Below are positions 14,514 through 16,004 of a DNA stretch of 16,004 nt, piece after piece. This DNA comes from JBJHBY01 sp050485745. GTDB lineage: Bacteria > Pseudomonadota > Gammaproteobacteria > Pseudomonadales > CAMLJR01. The notes beneath the pieces were generated by a model. The model was not told the DNA's origin, did no database searches, and saw only the letters and a program-made list of their open reading frames with translations. The stretch's first letter is position 1. Each line of letters begins with the position of its first letter. The stretch lies in the NCBI GenBank assembly GCA_050485745.1, contig JBJHBY010000060.1:1-16004 (forward strand). The letters are read 5' to 3'. Both the position numbers and the translations under genes were made by a program.

Positions 14514-15896
14514 ATGTCCCATGACGAGAGTTCCACAGCCACCCGCGCCGCCCTGCGCGCTGCCTTCGACGACATGATCCAGTGCTTTCAGGAGGCCCGC
14601 GACGCCATTGACACACCGGCGCTGCATCCACCGCCGCCCACGGACCGCAACCTGGCCGAGGGCTACCGCTATGTCATGGGCTTCATCCTCAACGGCATCG
14701 AGCGCGCCCTGGCGGACCCGCTGTACCCGCGTTTTCGTCGCGCCATCCAGCCGATGAACCGCTCCACCATCGACAACGCCGACGCGGTTTATCTCGGCAC
14801 CGAAATCGATGGCAACCACAGCTATCGCATTCGCGGCCGCGCGCCGGACTGCCGGCACTGGACAGGCGAGCCTCCGGCGGCGGGCACCACCGCGCCGCAG
14901 TACGTCATCTTCGAGCTCGCCAGTGGTTATGCCGGCGACTCCGGCAAGCTCTCCGAGATGAAGCCCGGTACCCGCATCAATACCAGCACCCTCGACAGCA
15001 CCCGATTGCAGGTAGATGCGGATGGCCGCTTCGAGATTCTCATCGCTCCGGAAAAGCCCGAGGGCTATACCGGCAACTTCATGCTCAGCAAGCGCACCAG
15101 CCACGGCGTGGAGCATGTGGGGCGCTTCCTGACCTGCCGCGAGCTGTTCCATGACTGGGAGCACCAGGATCTGCTCGACCTGGAAATCCTGCGTATCGGC
15201 TGTGAGAAGGAGCCTCGCCCGCCGATCGATCCGGAAGGCGCGATGACGATGATGCGCGAAATCGGCCGCATCGCCCGCAACCAGGTACACTTCTGGAATG
15301 CCTTCAATGCCATCACCCTGGAAACCTACGGCAAGGTTCCGGGTGGCATCAGCGACCGCATGGGCAGTGACAAGCCCTTCATGCCGATCAATGACATGAA
15401 CCCGCCGAACGTGCTCGGCATCGCCACTGGCGGCGGGCAGAGCAGTAACATCTACGCTGGCGGTGTTTATCTGCTGCAGGACGATGAGGCCCTGGTGGTC
15501 GAGACCCGCACGCCGGTGGAGCCGCACTTTCTGGGTTTTCATCTGGCCAATCTCTGGGGCGAATCACTGGATTTCGAGAGTTATCCCTCGAACGTCAATG
15601 CCCACTTCCTCGATCGCGATCCCGACGGCGCGCGTCGCTGGGTCATCTGTCATCGTGACCCGGGTATCGCCAACTGGGTCAGCACCAGCGGCCTGCCCCA
15701 CGGTTACATGTCGATGCGCTGGACCTATCCGGAGCAACCGCCGAAGGAGCAGTGGCCAACACTGACGGTGAAGAAGGTTCACTTCGACGAGATCGCCCGG
15801 CATTTGCCGGATGCGCGGCAGGTGAGCCCGGAGCAGCGCCAGGCGCAGATCCTGGTCCGGCACCGCCATGTGCAGCGGCGTTACCGGCAGTACTGA
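14514..15896 (+). CDS. DUF1214 domain-containing protein
   Basis: A 460-residue protein of unknown function. The N-terminal part (GYRYVMGFILNGIERAL, near 45-61) and the middle beta-rich part (YVIFELASGYAGDSGKLSEM, with the strand FEILIAPEKPEGYTGNFM) fit DUF1214-type proteins. The C-terminal region 338-404 holds the DUF1214 core, with LGFHLANLWGESLDF, RRWVICHRDPGIANWVSTSG and HGYMSMRW. No signal peptide or membrane helix is seen, and no catalytic residue can be named. The frame is open upstream into the sulfotransferase gene; the ATG at 14514 follows GCGGAGAA and starts 17 bases after that stop. Actinobacterial and proteobacterial relatives are often found near lipid or steroid genes. Confidence 0.82.
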   Translation: MSHDESSTATRAALRAAFDDMIQCFQEARDAIDTPALHPPPPTDRNLAEGYRYVMGFILNGIERALADPLYPRFRRAIQPMNRSTIDNADAVYLGTEIDGNHSYRIRGRAPDCRHWTGEPPAAGTTAPQYVIFELASGYAGDSGKLSEMKPGTRINTSTLDSTRLQVDADGRFEILIAPEKPEGYTGNFMLSKRTSHGVEHVGRFLTCRELFHDWEHQDLLDLEILRIGCEKEPRPPIDPEGAMTMMREIGRIARNQVHFWNAFNAITLETYGKVPGGISDRMGSDKPFMPINDMNPPNVLGIATGGGQSSNIYAGGVYLLQDDEALVVETRTPVEPHFLGFHLANLWGESLDFESYPSNVNAHFLDRDPDGARRWVICHRDPGIANWVSTSGLPHGYMSMRWTYPEQPPKEQWPTLTVKKVHFDEIARHLPDARQVSPEQRQAQILVRHRHVQRRYRQY

Positions 15897-15947
15897 TCAC
15901 GACGGCCGGCCGCTTGCACGGCCCTTTCATCCCGGGGAGAGAATGAT

Positions 15948-16004
15948 ATGAATATGTTGAACGGCAAGACCGCCCTGATCACCGGCGCCAGCCGCGGCAT
16001 CGGC
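15948..16004 (+). CDS. Short-chain dehydrogenase/reductase, 5' end only
   Basis: The first 19 codons of an SDR enzyme cut by the window edge. The sequence MNMLNGKTALITGASRGIG ends in the complete NAD(P)-binding TGxxxGIG motif (TGASRGIG) of classical SDRs. GGGGAGAG lies upstream at a normal distance from the ATG at 15948. It follows the DUF1214 gene after 51 bases and probably belongs to the same operon. Substrate and full length cannot be judged. Confidence 0.88.
   Translation, partial: MNMLNGKTALITGASRGIG

Noticed and set aside
14043..15542. A 499-codon minus-strand open frame opposite the sulfotransferase and DUF1214 genes
   Set aside because: Shadow of coding sequence on the other strand, with low-complexity Arg/Ala/Gly-rich translation and no family signature.
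15908..15923. GGCCG-CTTGCA-CGGCC hairpin followed by CTTT between the DUF1214 and SDR genes
   Set aside because: The stem is only 5 bp and the T-run is three bases. In GC-rich DNA such hairpins arise often, and the two genes look co-transcribed.

Overview
The window reads as a stretch of chromosome from a GC-rich, aerobic gammaproteobacterium. The evidence is the bioB-bioF-bioH-bioD order, SrkA and ComF of the gamma type, a DUF3094 protein of the kind found in pseudomonads and their relatives, and a sulfotransferase / DUF1214 / SDR cluster that recalls marine OM60/NOR5-type (Halieaceae-like) and other lipid-degrading bacteria. The genus-level placement is inference. I see no rRNA, tRNA, CRISPR array, insertion sequence or phage gene. 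Coding density is high, and no gene-free stretch exceeds about 205 bases.

Layout. (1) 1-204 is non-coding and begins with strong palindromes, one of them REP-like. (2) 205-1959, minus strand: comF followed by srkA, probably one transcript. (3) 1949-5787, plus strand: a biotin operon, bioB-bioF-bioH-bioD, with tight or overlapping junctions. A clear BirA-type operator precedes it and runs across the translation start of the divergent comF gene. bioC, usually found between bioH and bioD in this operon type, is absent. (4) 5912-6508: two small proteins of unknown function, the first with a C-terminus resembling flagellar rod proteins. (5) 6595-10196: two tandem paralogous acyl-CoA dehydrogenases of the large DmdC-like type. 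(6) 10303-12422: a small DUF3094 membrane protein, a PAS-GGDEF diguanylate cyclase with an apparent inhibitory site, a GNAT acetyltransferase and an ABM-like small protein, all on the plus strand with small gaps or overlaps. (7) 12465-13127, minus strand: a TetR-family regulator, divergent from (8) 13298-16004, plus strand: a membrane-anchored sulfotransferase-like protein, a DUF1214 protein and the first 19 codons of a short-chain dehydrogenase. A 23-bp near-perfect palindrome lies between regulator and cluster and is the best candidate operator.

How it fits together. The bio genes turn pimeloyl-ACP methyl ester (BioH) into KAPA (BioF), DAPA into dethiobiotin (BioD) and dethiobiotin into biotin (BioB). 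BioA and BioC must be supplied from elsewhere. The two dehydrogenases are FAD enzymes of acyl-CoA oxidation with unknown substrates. The TetR-controlled cluster looks like a lipid or xenobiotic modification or degradation unit, and its chemistry is the least known part of the window. The strongest regulatory observations are the BirA site that doubles as the comF start region and the TetR palindrome.
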